DNA of 64,000 nt from Gluconacetobacter dulcium (GTDB lineage: Bacteria; Pseudomonadota; Alphaproteobacteria; Acetobacterales; Acetobacteraceae), in the NCBI RefSeq assembly GCF_014174165.1, contig NZ_JABEQN010000003.1, positions 186,001-250,000 of the forward strand, in the 5' to 3' direction. Below, piece after piece: positions 26,725-35,729 of this stretch. Position 1 is the first letter of the stretch. The number at the start of each line of letters is the position of its first letter. The notes beneath the pieces are model-generated. The model did no database searches, was not told the origin of the DNA, and saw nothing but the letters and a program-made list of their open reading frames with translations. A program made the position numbers and the translations under genes.

Positions 26725-28725
26725 GTGCCGACGACGGGGGCGAACATCCTAAAAATTCGACTGATCGGGCACATGGTCGCCATGACCCCGACAGGCAAAA
26801 ACGTTCTTCCGGCGGGAGCACGGAGAACACGGGGATTGCTGGCCATTCTGGCTCTCTCCAACCGCAAGCCCGTCATGCGTCAGCGCCTGACCGAACTTCT
26901 ATGGAGCACGCGTCCGACCGATCTTGCACGCGCTTCCCTGCGGCAGGAAATCCACCGCCTGCTCGACGCGCTCCAGCCTTTCGGCACCGAGATCATCGAT
27001 ATCGGGCGACATACATTAACGCTCAGGCCGGACCTGACATCGGTCGATGTGGAGGATATCTATACCGGAGACCTCGGTGCGCTGGACGATACGGTTGAGC
27101 CTGAGGAGATGCTGTTCACTGACCTGAACGGAATCGATCCAGCCTTCGATCAATGGCTCCAGACCCAGAGAGCGCGCTTCTCCCGCCATATCCAGCATCT
27201 GATGAAATCCGACCAGGTGAGCCCGGACAGTCTGGCACGCATTCTCCCCTCCTACTCTCCATCAGACAAAGACCCCATGCCAGGCGACGCTGGTCCTGAG
27301 ACCCCTCCCCCGATTGCGCGGGCGGGCCAGTTTCATGCGCAGCCGAACGATTCGCTTTCCGCTGGCCATTTTCCTTGGAAGAACGGTGCCCCGGGGCTCG
27401 AAACCTTGCGCCGCCTGTCTGATCCGCCCGCGATCGGGCCACGCCCACAGAACGGAAAAGGAGAAGGTGACTCTCAGCCACCGGCCGCCTCGGCGAAAGT
27501 GCGGTCCCTCAGTCTCACCCTCATGCCGATCGAGACGAAAGACCCATCCCTGAAGACGTTGGCGGACGAACTGGGAAGCCTGCTCAACATGATGTTCGTC
27601 GGGTCCGACGCCTTTACGCTGGTCATTTCCCAGCCGCCACGCGACGAACTGGATGCAACGGGCGATTGGATCGAAGCCCTCCGTGGCAAGCAGATCGATT
27701 TTCTGTGCACGGGCATCCTGCATTCCAGCGTGAAAGGCAATGAGGAACACCCGGCCCTGCTGCTGCGACTGATCGACGTGCAGAATGGCGGCGAGATGAT
27801 CTGGACAGTACGCGCCGCCCTGCCATCCGGTACCCGGCAGAATCCCGGCCTCGCCGCCCCCCTGCTTGCCAGGGCGGTTCTGTCGGCGCAATGGTCCGCC
27901 ATCCTTCGCCATGCCCGCCATCTTCTGAAATGCAGTATCCAGGCACTGACTCCCGATCAGTTGGCGGCCCGGGCGCTGGTCACGCTGCTACAGGCCCAGC
28001 CTCATGCCCTGCACGAAGCTGAAACCCTTCTCAAATTCGCGGAATGGCTCGGCCCCAATCAGCCGCTCGTCGCCATTGCCCGCGCCGTAACGGAGATGAC
28101 CCGCGCCAACGCGTTCCTCCAGGGCGACCATGCGGCGAGTGTGGCGCGCGCCTTGGCCGCCGCCCAACATGCGGCGGTTCTTTCACAGCATAATATCAGC
28201 CGGAACTTCCTGCTCGCCTTCGTTTATTGTCATATTCCCGGCTACGCGGACACGGCCGACGCGTTGCTCTCCCCATTCAAGAGCAATGACGAAGACGCTG
28301 ATCAGGCATGGTTCGCTCCCTACCGGGCACTTCAGGCCCTTCTTGCCTTGATAAACGGCCGAGAGGAAACCGCGCGAAATCTTCTGAAACATTATCGCAT
28401 ATCGGGAAACGCGCAGCCGCTCAGCGTCGCGATGGATCCCTGCGCGGTTCTTTACCTCTTCCTCGCCGATCTGCCCACGGAAGCAGTCCGGGTCGGGCGG
28501 ATGGTCGCCGCACTCTATCCGCAGCTTCCATCAGCGCTTGTCTACCATCTCGTCGCGCTCACCACCGAAGAGAACGGTGCGGAACGCACCGCCATCCTTG
28601 CCCGGCTCTCGGCGCTCGACCCGGAGCTGACGATCCGCCGCGTGATAATGAGCAATCCGTCTCTCCCGGCAGGGGCCCGCGCCAAACTCGCGACCGCATT
28701 GCACCTGACGGGCCTTCCGGAATGA
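26725..28725 (+). CDS. SARP-like transcriptional regulator of the EPS locus
   Basis: A 666-aa protein whose first 100 residues match an OmpR/SARP-type winged helix followed by the start of a BTAD-like helical region: KIRLIGHMVAMTPTGKNVLP, RTRGLLAILALSNRKPVMRQ, then LTELLWSTRPTDLARASLRQ and EIHRLLDAL. A Pro-rich, probably disordered linker spans about residues 175-250. The C-terminal 400 residues are alanine- and leucine-rich helical repeats, resembling the TPR-like module of this class. There is no ATPase motif and no membrane segment. Start: GTG 26725 with GGAG 10 nt upstream. It is divergent from the EPS arm and probably activates it. A strong terminator follows its stop. Confidence 0.75.
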   Translation: MPTTGANILKIRLIGHMVAMTPTGKNVLPAGARRTRGLLAILALSNRKPVMRQRLTELLWSTRPTDLARASLRQEIHRLLDALQPFGTEIIDIGRHTLTLRPDLTSVDVEDIYTGDLGALDDTVEPEEMLFTDLNGIDPAFDQWLQTQRARFSRHIQHLMKSDQVSPDSLARILPSYSPSDKDPMPGDAGPETPPPIARAGQFHAQPNDSLSAGHFPWKNGAPGLETLRRLSDPPAIGPRPQNGKGEGDSQPPAASAKVRSLSLTLMPIETKDPSLKTLADELGSLLNMMFVGSDAFTLVISQPPRDELDATGDWIEALRGKQIDFLCTGILHSSVKGNEEHPALLLRLIDVQNGGEMIWTVRAALPSGTRQNPGLAAPLLARAVLSAQWSAILRHARHLLKCSIQALTPDQLAARALVTLLQAQPHALHEAETLLKFAEWLGPNQPLVAIARAVTEMTRANAFLQGDHAASVARALAAAQHAAVLSQHNISRNFLLAFVYCHIPGYADTADALLSPFKSNDEDADQAWFAPYRALQALLALINGREETARNLLKHYRISGNAQPLSVAMDPCAVLYLFLADLPTEAVRVGRMVAALYPQLPSALVYHLVALTTEENGAERTAILARLSALDPELTIRRVIMSNPSLPAGARAKLATALHLTGLPE

Positions 28726-28778
28726 GAAAGACTCGCTCTGAAAAAGAAACATTCTGTGCGTGACGACACGACAAGTCG

Positions 28779-28813
28779 CCGGCGAAGGAATCCCTGTTCC
28801 TTCGCCGGTTATT
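28779..28813 (+). terminator. Intrinsic terminator after the SARP-like regulator
   Basis: A perfect 12-bp stem, CCGGCGAAGGAA (28779-28790) with TTCCTTCGCCGG (28797-28808) around loop TCCCTG, followed by TTATTT. It lies 54 nt after the regulator stop. Its downstream edge touches the stop codon of the small opposite-strand frame at 28809. Confidence 0.8.
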
Positions 28814-28910
28814 TCCTGCGTGAAATCCTGATCCAGCGGCCGATCAGCAGCGCAATCGGAAAGCTGAGAGCGATATAGGCGCCAATAGCGGCAAGAATTG
28901 TCTGGATCAT
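28809..28910 (-). CDS. Small membrane protein (33 aa)
   Basis: A short frame on the strand of the GT2 gene, 50 nt after its stop. The product, beginning MIQTILAAIGAYIALSF and ending in GRWIRISRRK, is one hydrophobic helix with a strongly basic C-terminus, so it would sit as a single-pass inner-membrane peptide with a positive cytoplasmic tail. The ribosome site is poor (ACAGG). No family is recognised. Position after GH16-GT2 suggests a role in the polymer locus, if it is translated. Confidence 0.4.
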   Translation of the reverse strand: MIQTILAAIGAYIALSFPIALLIGRWIRISRRK

Positions 28911-28959
28911 GCCTGTGCGCGATCGTCCCATGAATCAGTATATCGAAAAAAACAGGGCC

Positions 28960-29835
28960 TCATAAGGTCGCCGCCCGTTCCGGTGACATCCGACCGCGCA
29001 CGAGATCGAAAAAAGCCAGCATATTGCCCACCAGCCGCCCGCGCCGGTCTATATAGGGTTCCGGACGTATAGCCTTCACAATGTTGGAGAGCAGATTGCG
29101 GATAATATGCTCCCAGGCGCGCGTTCGCGGATACCCCTCCTTCTTTGCCGCGATATAAAGCGGGTTTGCACCCTGCGAATAGCCCAACTTGATCCCGGAA
29201 CTGCGGCCGCGTTTGACACCCAGATGAACACCCCGTGCGTCCGGCAGAAGCCGCACATCGCCATGGGCCGCCAGCCGACGCGAAAGATCCACATCTTCCT
29301 GCCATCCATAGAGCGGCAGGCGTTCGTCGAACGACAGGCCGAATGCGCGCATCGGCGCCAGGCGAAGCGCCATGTTGCAGCCATATCCGGTAAAGACAGG
29401 CTCCGGCCCTGATGGGCCATGGCCTTCTCCGCGCGCGGCCAGGATCGCCCGACCTGCGGCGACATCAAGGCCCGGCCCCTTGATCCCGTCGGCTAGAACC
29501 GCTCCGGTCACGACAACCGTACGAGCGTTCGTCTCCAGGTGTCTCTCGACCGCCTCAAGGTAATGCGGCTCGGCCAGGAAATCATCGTCAAAGAACATGA
29601 CGACATCGGCGCCGGGTATTGCGGCAAGGATCGCGTTCCGCTGCCGGGTCAATCCGCGCGGCCCGGTAATCAGGCGCACACCGGGAAACGCCTCCGCCGC
29701 GCCCTGCATATCCTCATCGGATGGCGCGCAGACGACAATTTCATCGGGTTGGCGGATCTGGCCCCTGAGGTCACGAAGTATTTCGGCAAGGACAGGCGCC
29801 CGTCCCGCCGTGGCAATTCCGACGACAATCTTCAT
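28960..29835 (-). CDS. GT2-family glycosyltransferase
   Basis: GT-A fold, inverting glycosyltransferase of family GT2, 291 aa. KIVVGIATAGRAPVLAEILR opens the nucleotide-binding domain, GLTRQRNAIL follows at about residue 61, and the acidic metal motif is FFDDDF in DVVMFFDDDFL near residues 80-84. GYGCNMALRLAPM and the WQEDVDLSRRL stretch near 182 supply the likely ED catalytic motif. It has no membrane helix. It starts inside the GH16 stop codon (4-nt overlap), so the two are coupled. It should add one sugar of the repeat unit. Confidence 0.9.
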   Translation of the reverse strand: MKIVVGIATAGRAPVLAEILRDLRGQIRQPDEIVVCAPSDEDMQGAAEAFPGVRLITGPRGLTRQRNAILAAIPGADVVMFFDDDFLAEPHYLEAVERHLETNARTVVVTGAVLADGIKGPGLDVAAGRAILAARGEGHGPSGPEPVFTGYGCNMALRLAPMRAFGLSFDERLPLYGWQEDVDLSRRLAAHGDVRLLPDARGVHLGVKRGRSSGIKLGYSQGANPLYIAAKKEGYPRTRAWEHIIRNLLSNIVKAIRPEPYIDRRGRLVGNMLAFFDLVRGRMSPERAATL

Positions 29836-30692
29836 GGCGTCTTCCTGCTTTGATAAACACGGACATAGTCAACTTCCATGATCGACGGGCTGGGCGTCTT
29901 GTCGATCGGCCAGCCGCCGCCCAATCCGAGATCGACGAGCACATCAAGGCCCGCAAGCGGACGCGGCGGGGTCGGCGTACGCCAGATCTCCCGGCGGTCG
30001 AAATAGACGATGACCCATTGCGGCGTCACGTCGGCACCATACGTGTGGAAGGCCTGCGACAGACTTCCTTTCGGAACGGCCTGGGTATGCATCTCCGAGT
30101 GGTTTTCACGGCTGTTTGCTGGATTCCGCTCCGTAACAGTCACGTTATAGGCGGCAGGAAAACGACCGTAATGCTCGATGATATCGACTTCCAGGGCATG
30201 TTTCCCCGATCCTGTCGGTGTCAGTTCCTCCAGCCAGAAGGCAGGCCACACCCCGTCCCCCGCCGGCAGGCGCGCCCGCATCTCGAAATAACCGTAAGGC
30301 GCGGTGAAACCGCTGCCGAAGCCAGGCGCGGACGACAGCAAACCGGACTGCCATTTGCCGTCCGCCGTGCGACGCATCTCGATGCGAAGGATTCCGTCCC
30401 GAACGCTGAAGGGCAAGCCCGGCTCCTTGTCACGGAAGGTGGCATCGCCGAAATCACCGCCCCACGGCGTATGCGCGCTCCAGACCGTATCAGGTCCGTG
30501 CGGCGAGACACTGAGATGGTCGAACTCCTCATCAAAGATCACGGCCCTGCCATCAAGATCGATCCTGCCTCCTGGAGCGGCCCCGAGCGCGCCCCCACCC
30601 CATCCGACACCCAGCGCGGCAAAACTGCCTGCCATCGCGGGGATGATACGCTGCCTCAGTCTTTCGACGATCGCTGAAATGGACATGGTCAT
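29832..30692 (-). CDS. Glycoside hydrolase family 16 protein
   Basis: Secreted or periplasmic beta-glycanase of family GH16 (endo-1,3/1,4-glucanase or related), 286 aa. The catalytic signature E-x-D-x-x-E is Glu168, Asp170 and Glu173 in HALEVDIIEHYG, giving nucleophile and acid/base. WPAFWLEE just before it and GYFEMRARLPAGDGVWP are the usual beta-jelly-roll landmarks. The N-terminus contains a hydrophobic stretch (IIPAMAGSFAALGVGWG) that may act as a signal or anchor. Start: ATG 30692 with AAGGAGG 4 nt upstream. First in a small operon with GT2, divergent from wzy. In polymer loci such enzymes trim or release the EPS or cut it in transit. Confidence 0.9.
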   Translation of the reverse strand: MTMSISAIVERLRQRIIPAMAGSFAALGVGWGGGALGAAPGGRIDLDGRAVIFDEEFDHLSVSPHGPDTVWSAHTPWGGDFGDATFRDKEPGLPFSVRDGILRIEMRRTADGKWQSGLLSSAPGFGSGFTAPYGYFEMRARLPAGDGVWPAFWLEELTPTGSGKHALEVDIIEHYGRFPAAYNVTVTERNPANSRENHSEMHTQAVPKGSLSQAFHTYGADVTPQWVIVYFDRREIWRTPTPPRPLAGLDVLVDLGLGGGWPIDKTPSPSIMEVDYVRVYQSRKTP

Positions 30693-30925
30693 GGCGCCTC
30701 CTTGGGCAAAGACTGTTTCTTGCGATGTGGTCTCGCCACCCGCCGATCAGAGGTCACCTCCCCTTCCATATTCCGGAAGACAGATACGCACCTGAAAAGA
30801 AACTTGATCTTCGCTTGGACGTAGACGATGGTTAATACATTCAACGCATTTCGTCCATCTTTTCGATTGATCACGCTTGGACGTTCGATGCGCAACGCCG
30901 CCTGGCCGCGGTGGAAGGGAGTCAC

Positions 30926-32407
30926 GTGGGCATCACGCTTTTCTTCCTGGTCCTGGCGCCTCTTTGCCTCCTATGGATCAATCGACCGGAGCGGCTGATC
31001 CAGCTCATGATCATCATGGGCATATTCGAGGCCAGCGCCGCGATCACGGTCGGCGGCTTCGGGATTGCCCCCAACACGCTGCCGGCCATAGCCATGGTTT
31101 GCTATATCGGCGCGCAGTTTCTGCTCGGCGCCCGCTATCCCGGCCGCGCACGGGTCTGGCCGCTTCTGATCCCGCTGCTCGTCGTCGCTGGCTGGGCAAT
31201 CCTGACATCCTGGCTGAGTCCGCGCTTTTTTGAAGGGCGCGTCTATGTCTGGCCCCAGAAATCGACGCCTCCCTTCGTCATCACCCCTCTCACGCCCAGT
31301 TCGGCGAACCTCAACCAGGACCTTTATCTCCTTCTCAACATCATCATTTTCGTGATGGTCGCGCTATACATGACCCGACAGGGCGCTCCAGGGCGGCCAT
31401 TTCATCCTGTCAGCATCCTGCGAGCCTATTTCGCGAGCGTACTGCTCGCCTTCGGCTTCGGCGTCTGGCAATTCGCCAGCCATGTCGCGCATGTCCCCTT
31501 CCCTTCGGACATGCTTTATTCGAATCCGGGATGGTCGATCCTTACCGAACAAACAGTTGGTTCCCTCCCCCGAATCAATGCAACTTTTTCAGAGCCATCC
31601 GCGTTTGGCGGCTACATGGCGGCTGGCGCCTTCTGTGCAGGATGGCTGATCCTCAATGACTTCCCTGGCACCCTTGTCAGAATCACGCTGGCCGCAGCCG
31701 TTGCCGGCGTTTTTCTTTCCACATCGGCAACAGGGATCGTCACTCTTGGGATCGGCGCGCTGATCGTGGTGCTCATGGGCGTTACAATCCACGCGAAGCG
31801 GTTCCTGCCCATGATAAAGCGGCGGGCCGTCCAGTTTCTGATTTTCAGTATCGTGATCATGGTCCTTGTGACCGTCATGACCCCGGACCTGCTGACCAGT
31901 CTCGGCACGATCGTCGACAGCGTGACGAACAAGCAGGACAGTGAATCGTACAATGCCCGCAGTTCCACCGATCTCGACAGCCTGCAAGCGGCCATCGACA
32001 CGTTCGGCTTCGGCGTCGGCTGGGGCAACAACCGGTCGTCGAGCCTGATCCCCGGCCTGCTCGCGGCAATCGGCATTCCCGGCATGCTCGGCCTCATCTG
32101 GTTCGCGTGGCGCCTCATCTCCCGTGTCAGGTCATTGCGCCGGATGGACCGGAAGCTGGAGGATATCCAGGTCGTCAACGGGGCCAGCGCGGCCCTCGCG
32201 GGCTATCTGGTTTCGGCATGTCTCTCCGCCCCGACGATCACCACTGCGTCTTTTTATGTCTTTCTTGCCCTGCTGATTTCCGGCATCGCCCGGGCGGAAG
32301 GCACACAGGCAAGCAAGGCGCCCGCCCCCCTCTTCCCTCCCGCCGAACGCCGTAGCCCGAACCCAGGCAGGATACGCGGAACCGCCCCCTCCAGCATTCG
32401 TGGGTGA
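30926..32407 (+). CDS. Wzy-like O-antigen/EPS polymerase
   Basis: Polytopic inner-membrane protein, about 493 aa with some 11-12 helices, the expected polymerase joining lipid-linked repeat units in the periplasm. Wzy proteins are poorly conserved; the support is topology, position and the periplasmic-loop pattern INATFSEPSAFGGYMAAGAF near residues 217-236, which resembles the conserved R/N-x-x-x-x-F-x-EPS-x-x-G motif of O-antigen ligase/polymerase families. Start: GTG 30926 has GGGAG 4 nt upstream; GTG 30911 is in frame but less well placed. The C-terminal 40 residues are proline-rich and polar. The stop overlaps the next gene by 8 nt. Confidence 0.82.
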   Translation: MGITLFFLVLAPLCLLWINRPERLIQLMIIMGIFEASAAITVGGFGIAPNTLPAIAMVCYIGAQFLLGARYPGRARVWPLLIPLLVVAGWAILTSWLSPRFFEGRVYVWPQKSTPPFVITPLTPSSANLNQDLYLLLNIIIFVMVALYMTRQGAPGRPFHPVSILRAYFASVLLAFGFGVWQFASHVAHVPFPSDMLYSNPGWSILTEQTVGSLPRINATFSEPSAFGGYMAAGAFCAGWLILNDFPGTLVRITLAAAVAGVFLSTSATGIVTLGIGALIVVLMGVTIHAKRFLPMIKRRAVQFLIFSIVIMVLVTVMTPDLLTSLGTIVDSVTNKQDSESYNARSSTDLDSLQAAIDTFGFGVGWGNNRSSSLIPGLLAAIGIPGMLGLIWFAWRLISRVRSLRRMDRKLEDIQVVNGASAALAGYLVSACLSAPTITTASFYVFLALLISGIARAEGTQASKAPAPLFPPAERRSPNPGRIRGTAPSSIRG

Positions 32408-33788
32408 TCAGACCGTGACAATACGATTTCCCGTCATGAACGGGCCATACAGACCAACGCGCAGAACAGGCATGTACCGCATCGTGGGAGCCGTCGCCTG
32501 TGCCGCGCCGTTATTTCCAACCCATGCTTCCGCCCAGGTCCTGAGCCAGTATTTCCCCGAAATTGGGCGAGGTGTCGGCGAAACCTGGGTCGATTCGGAA
32601 CAGATTCGCATTAGCAGGGAATTCCAGCCGCAGGGCCTGCATCTCGGCGGGTTCAAGCTGAACGGCGATCTGAACGAAGGCGTCGGCTACATCGACAATG
32701 CCAATCGCCTTCCCGGCGGCGGGCAGAGCGCGATCATCTCCACCGTCGCGCAGATCGGCCTCACCTCGGACTGGTCGGTGGACCGGCTCTACACCAATGC
32801 TTCCGTTTCCGATCTGCGTTATCCAAGCCAGGGTTCGCAGAACCAGACGACCTGGACAGCCGCGATCGGCGGTTACCACGATATCGCGAACGACAGGCTG
32901 GGTTTCGACTATTCCCACCTCAACCTCGTCCAGACACCCAACACGCTGGGCAGCTTTGCCACGATCCAGCCTGTGAAATACCAGGTCGACCGGGCGGCTC
33001 TCAGCTATACCGTCGCGCGCGATGGGCGCTTTTCCCTGATTCCGGAAGGGAACATAACGAATTTCTCATTCGATCAGGGAGCCCGCCTCCCATCGGCCAT
33101 CGGCATTTCCGTTCCTCAGACCTATCGTAACCGGGCAGTGATCGTCGAAAGTCTCACCGGCCGTTATCACTGGACGGAAGCCGCCAGCGCGCTGGTCATG
33201 CTGCGGGGTACCGAAATTCGGTACACGCATGGCCTCGCAGGCTATCCAGGCCGCGATTCCAACGGACTGGCCCTTATGGCGGGCATCGATTACAGCGCCA
33301 TTCATCTGATCGATTTGCGCGTTCTGGCCGGATACCAGCGTCGTTTCTACCGCAACGCAGCCTATCCCGATTACGCCACTCCGATCGTGGAAGCCCAGGC
33401 AAGCTGGGCACCTTCACGCCTGACGCGTCTCCAACTGGATGTCCAGCACGGGATCGAGGACAGCGCCTTCGAAAACGTGGCCGGCTTCACCTATACAAAT
33501 TTACAGCTCGGGCTCAGCCACCAGTACCGGCGCGACGTTATCCTCTCCGGTCACTTCACCTTTCAGAAAGGGCAATACCAGAACACGCCCACACGTCTCG
33601 TCGGCAGCATCCTCACGCAGGCCGGCGGCGACCAGACCATTTTCGGAGGAGGGCTTTCGGCCCAGTGGCTCGTGAACCGGCATCTCAGGCTGAATCTCGA
33701 TTATAATATCTCCAATCAGAACGTCCTGGGTACGACGGGAAAATTTACCGTCAATACCGTCATGATACGGGTGGACGTAAATCTGTGA
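32400..33788 (+). CDS. Outer-membrane beta-barrel protein (putative barrel porin 2-like)
   Basis: A 462-aa protein with a signal peptide (MYRIVGAVACAAPLFPTHASA, quoted in part as GAVACAAPLFPTHASA) and a body of alternating amphipathic strands with many Tyr, Asn and Gln, ending in a typical aromatic/hydrophobic final strand (VNTVMIRVDVNL). It resembles outer_membrane_beta-barrel/BBP2 proteins found beside polysaccharide export genes. Start is uncertain: GTG 32400 overlaps the wzy stop; ATG 32436 and ATG 32472 are possible and the last begins right at the signal peptide. It lies between wzy and the Wza-like gene and may provide the outer-membrane pore for the polymer. Confidence 0.75.
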   Translation: MGDQTVTIRFPVMNGPYRPTRRTGMYRIVGAVACAAPLFPTHASAQVLSQYFPEIGRGVGETWVDSEQIRISREFQPQGLHLGGFKLNGDLNEGVGYIDNANRLPGGGQSAIISTVAQIGLTSDWSVDRLYTNASVSDLRYPSQGSQNQTTWTAAIGGYHDIANDRLGFDYSHLNLVQTPNTLGSFATIQPVKYQVDRAALSYTVARDGRFSLIPEGNITNFSFDQGARLPSAIGISVPQTYRNRAVIVESLTGRYHWTEAASALVMLRGTEIRYTHGLAGYPGRDSNGLALMAGIDYSAIHLIDLRVLAGYQRRFYRNAAYPDYATPIVEAQASWAPSRLTRLQLDVQHGIEDSAFENVAGFTYTNLQLGLSHQYRRDVILSGHFTFQKGQYQNTPTRLVGSILTQAGGDQTIFGGGLSAQWLVNRHLRLNLDYNISNQNVLGTTGKFTVNTVMIRVDVNL

Positions 33789-33833
33789 CCTGAAACGATC
33801 ATCACCAATCAACCTCAACAGGGAAGTTCCGAC

Positions 33834-34424
33834 ATGTTGCCGCTTCGTCATACCCTTGGTGCTCGCACTGCAAGAATCGGCTTCCCGTTCGTGATCACGG
33901 GAGCATGCCTCGCCGGCTGCGCGCCCGGAGCCAATCTGACGCCGATCCCGCGCTATGACCCGGCAAGCTACACGATCGGTGTCGGCGACCGGATCAATGT
34001 GTCGACATTCGGCGAAAACCAGTTCCAGACCGATACGCGCGTGCCGGTCGACGGCAGCATTGCCTTTCCACTGATCGGCATGGTCAAGGCCGAGGGGCTG
34101 ACCACCAGGGAACTCAGCGAGCGCGTCGCCACGACCCTGAAGGACCAGCATATTCTCAGCAACGCACGGGTGACCGTGCAGGTCCTGGATTACCGCCCCA
34201 TTTCCGTCATCGGCGAAGTCGAACATGGCGGCCAATTCTCCTATCAGCCGGGCATGACCATGCTGAAGGCGGTGGCGGCCGCCGGCGGCTTCTCCTATCG
34301 CGCGTTCCAGGACTATGCCTATGTCGTTCGTCAGGAACCTGGCGGCGCGGTCGTCGGCCGCATCGAACCGCAGGATTACGTGAAGCCCGACGATGTCATC
34401 AAGATTTACGAACGTCATTTCTGA
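33834..34424 (+). CDS. Short Wza/GumB-like polysaccharide export lipoprotein
   Basis: Outer-membrane polysaccharide export (OPX) protein, 196 aa. A lipobox LAGC puts the lipidated cysteine at residue 29. The Poly_export domain follows: YTIGVGDRINVSTFGENQFQ (about 46-65) and VPVDGSIAFPLIGMV, then a single SLBB-type domain with ISVIGEVEHGGQF and YQPGMTMLKAVAAAGG. It is about half the length of E. coli Wza and has no C-terminal amphipathic helix able to cross the outer membrane, like GumB. It follows the barrel protein by 45 nt. It should connect the Wzc-like co-polymerase to the outer-membrane exit. Confidence 0.93.
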   Translation: MLPLRHTLGARTARIGFPFVITGACLAGCAPGANLTPIPRYDPASYTIGVGDRINVSTFGENQFQTDTRVPVDGSIAFPLIGMVKAEGLTTRELSERVATTLKDQHILSNARVTVQVLDYRPISVIGEVEHGGQFSYQPGMTMLKAVAAAGGFSYRAFQDYAYVVRQEPGGAVVGRIEPQDYVKPDDVIKIYERHF

Positions 34425-34771
34425 TCGACCGCCCGGAGGGCGGCATCTGGAACACCGGAAACCCCTCATCCCGCATGACGGGTTTCCGGCATTCAATCCG
34501 TATCCCACCGTCGATTCACCCGCGCACAAGATACGGATCGCCTGCCCGGAACCGAAAGCTGAGCGCCCGACCCGCCGTCGCGGGCCGTGTGCTCGGGTCC
34601 GGCACTCCAGATGCATCGCAGACTCCACTGGCCAAGGGTCAGGCCCCTCGAACGTCAGCTATTCGACGCACCCGGTCGAATGTTCCGGGGTGCGGAAACG
34701 ACCCACGATCCCACCGGTCATTCATCATACGCCCCACGATGCGGATTTCCCCAACGAGGTCGGGTTAGAAG
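34425..34771. other. Intergenic region with inverted repeat after the Wza-like gene
   Basis: No believable gene. It contains a 10-bp perfect inverted repeat, CCGGAAACCC (34455-34464) with GGGTTTCCGG (34480-34489) around a 15-nt loop, 30 nt after the export gene stop. It is probably the transcript end of the wzy operon although it lacks a U-tract. The rest is unremarkable. Confidence 0.5.
34455..34489 (+). terminator. Hairpin after the wzy-barrel-export operon
   Basis: Ten perfectly paired bases, CCGGAAACCC with GGGTTTCCGG, loop 15 nt, no T-run afterwards. The placement 30 nt after the last gene of the operon suggests a terminator. Confidence 0.5.
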
Positions 34772-35266
34772 ATGTCGATCACCTATGAAAGTATATTGAA
34801 GAAGGTTTCACGCGCTGCCTTCGGCACTGCAAGTATCATGCTGATGATCCTGTCCACAGGGCTCATCTTTTACGGCGTATTCAATCTGTTCTTCACGCTG
34901 CTGACATCCTGGCATGAGGGGCGCGGTGCGCTGCTTCTTGCCATCAGCTACGTCGTGATCGCTATCGCCGTTTTCGACGTGGCCAAATATTTCATGGAAG
35001 AGGAAGTCATTCAAAGTCGTGCCAAGGTGTCGCCCCTCGAAGCCCGCCTGAGCCTCACCAAATTCATCACGACGATCATTATCGCGATTTTCATCGAGGG
35101 GCTGGTCGCGGTTTTCGAAGTAAGCCGCGAGCACATACAGCAGATCTTCTATCCCATCGGACTCCTCGCGACGGCAACGGTGATCGTGCTCTCGCTGGCG
35201 GTTTACCAGCGGATCAGCGTGGATACTGAAAACCAGGAATCACGCACCATCATCCATTCGAAGTGA
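34772..35266 (+). CDS. Four-helix inner-membrane protein of unknown function
   Basis: A 164-aa protein with four predicted transmembrane segments at about residues 17-40, 52-74, 97-117 and 127-149, no signal peptide and a short polar tail. The loop DVAKYFMEEEVIQSRAKVSP after helix 2 is charged and cytoplasmic or periplasmic. The general topology resembles PsiE-like small membrane proteins, but I cannot assign a family. It starts at ATG 34772, without a strong Shine-Dalgarno. It stands alone between the EPS locus and the YciE gene. Confidence 0.7.
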   Translation: MSITYESILKKVSRAAFGTASIMLMILSTGLIFYGVFNLFFTLLTSWHEGRGALLLAISYVVIAIAVFDVAKYFMEEEVIQSRAKVSPLEARLSLTKFITTIIIAIFIEGLVAVFEVSREHIQQIFYPIGLLATATVIVLSLAVYQRISVDTENQESRTIIHSK

Positions 35267-35729
35267 TGCTGCCCTACTTATCCGCGTCGATATGGAAGGC
35301 TTTTTGCAAACTCAGCCTGTCGGCGATCGGAACGCCTGGGAGCCCGAGCAGAATCGGCATGACGGGGCCTTCTGCTGGGTTCCTTTCCCCGACTTATCCG
35401 GCTCCCCGACATTTGCTCTCCCGGCCACCCGGTCGATGGACTCCGGCATCGCCTGGCATTCATTCATGCACGGGTGCATCAGCAGAAATTTCGAATCCTC
35501 CGCAACCCTCCCGGCACAGGCGCGTAGGGTCAGACATGCCTACCGACGGGGGAGCTGCCATTCTTGATGGCGCTCTCGAGGCGGTCCCGGCGGATGAGAC
35601 CCGCCCACGGACGTGATCGACCGGCATCTCGCGCACCGCACCGTTTCCCGAGATGCAGGCCGGCTGGCGCTCCAGCGGACGACATCCGCCGAGGCTCCGC
35701 GCACCCCTTGAAACGGAAAGGAATTCATC
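35267..35729. other. Intergenic region without a recognisable gene
   Basis: 463 bp between the membrane protein and the YciE-like gene. Short frames occur on both strands, but none has a ribosome site, domain or credible length. No terminator hairpin, repeat or known operator was found; GGAAAGGAATTC at about 35714-35725 is the ribosome-site region of the next gene. Confidence 0.4.
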
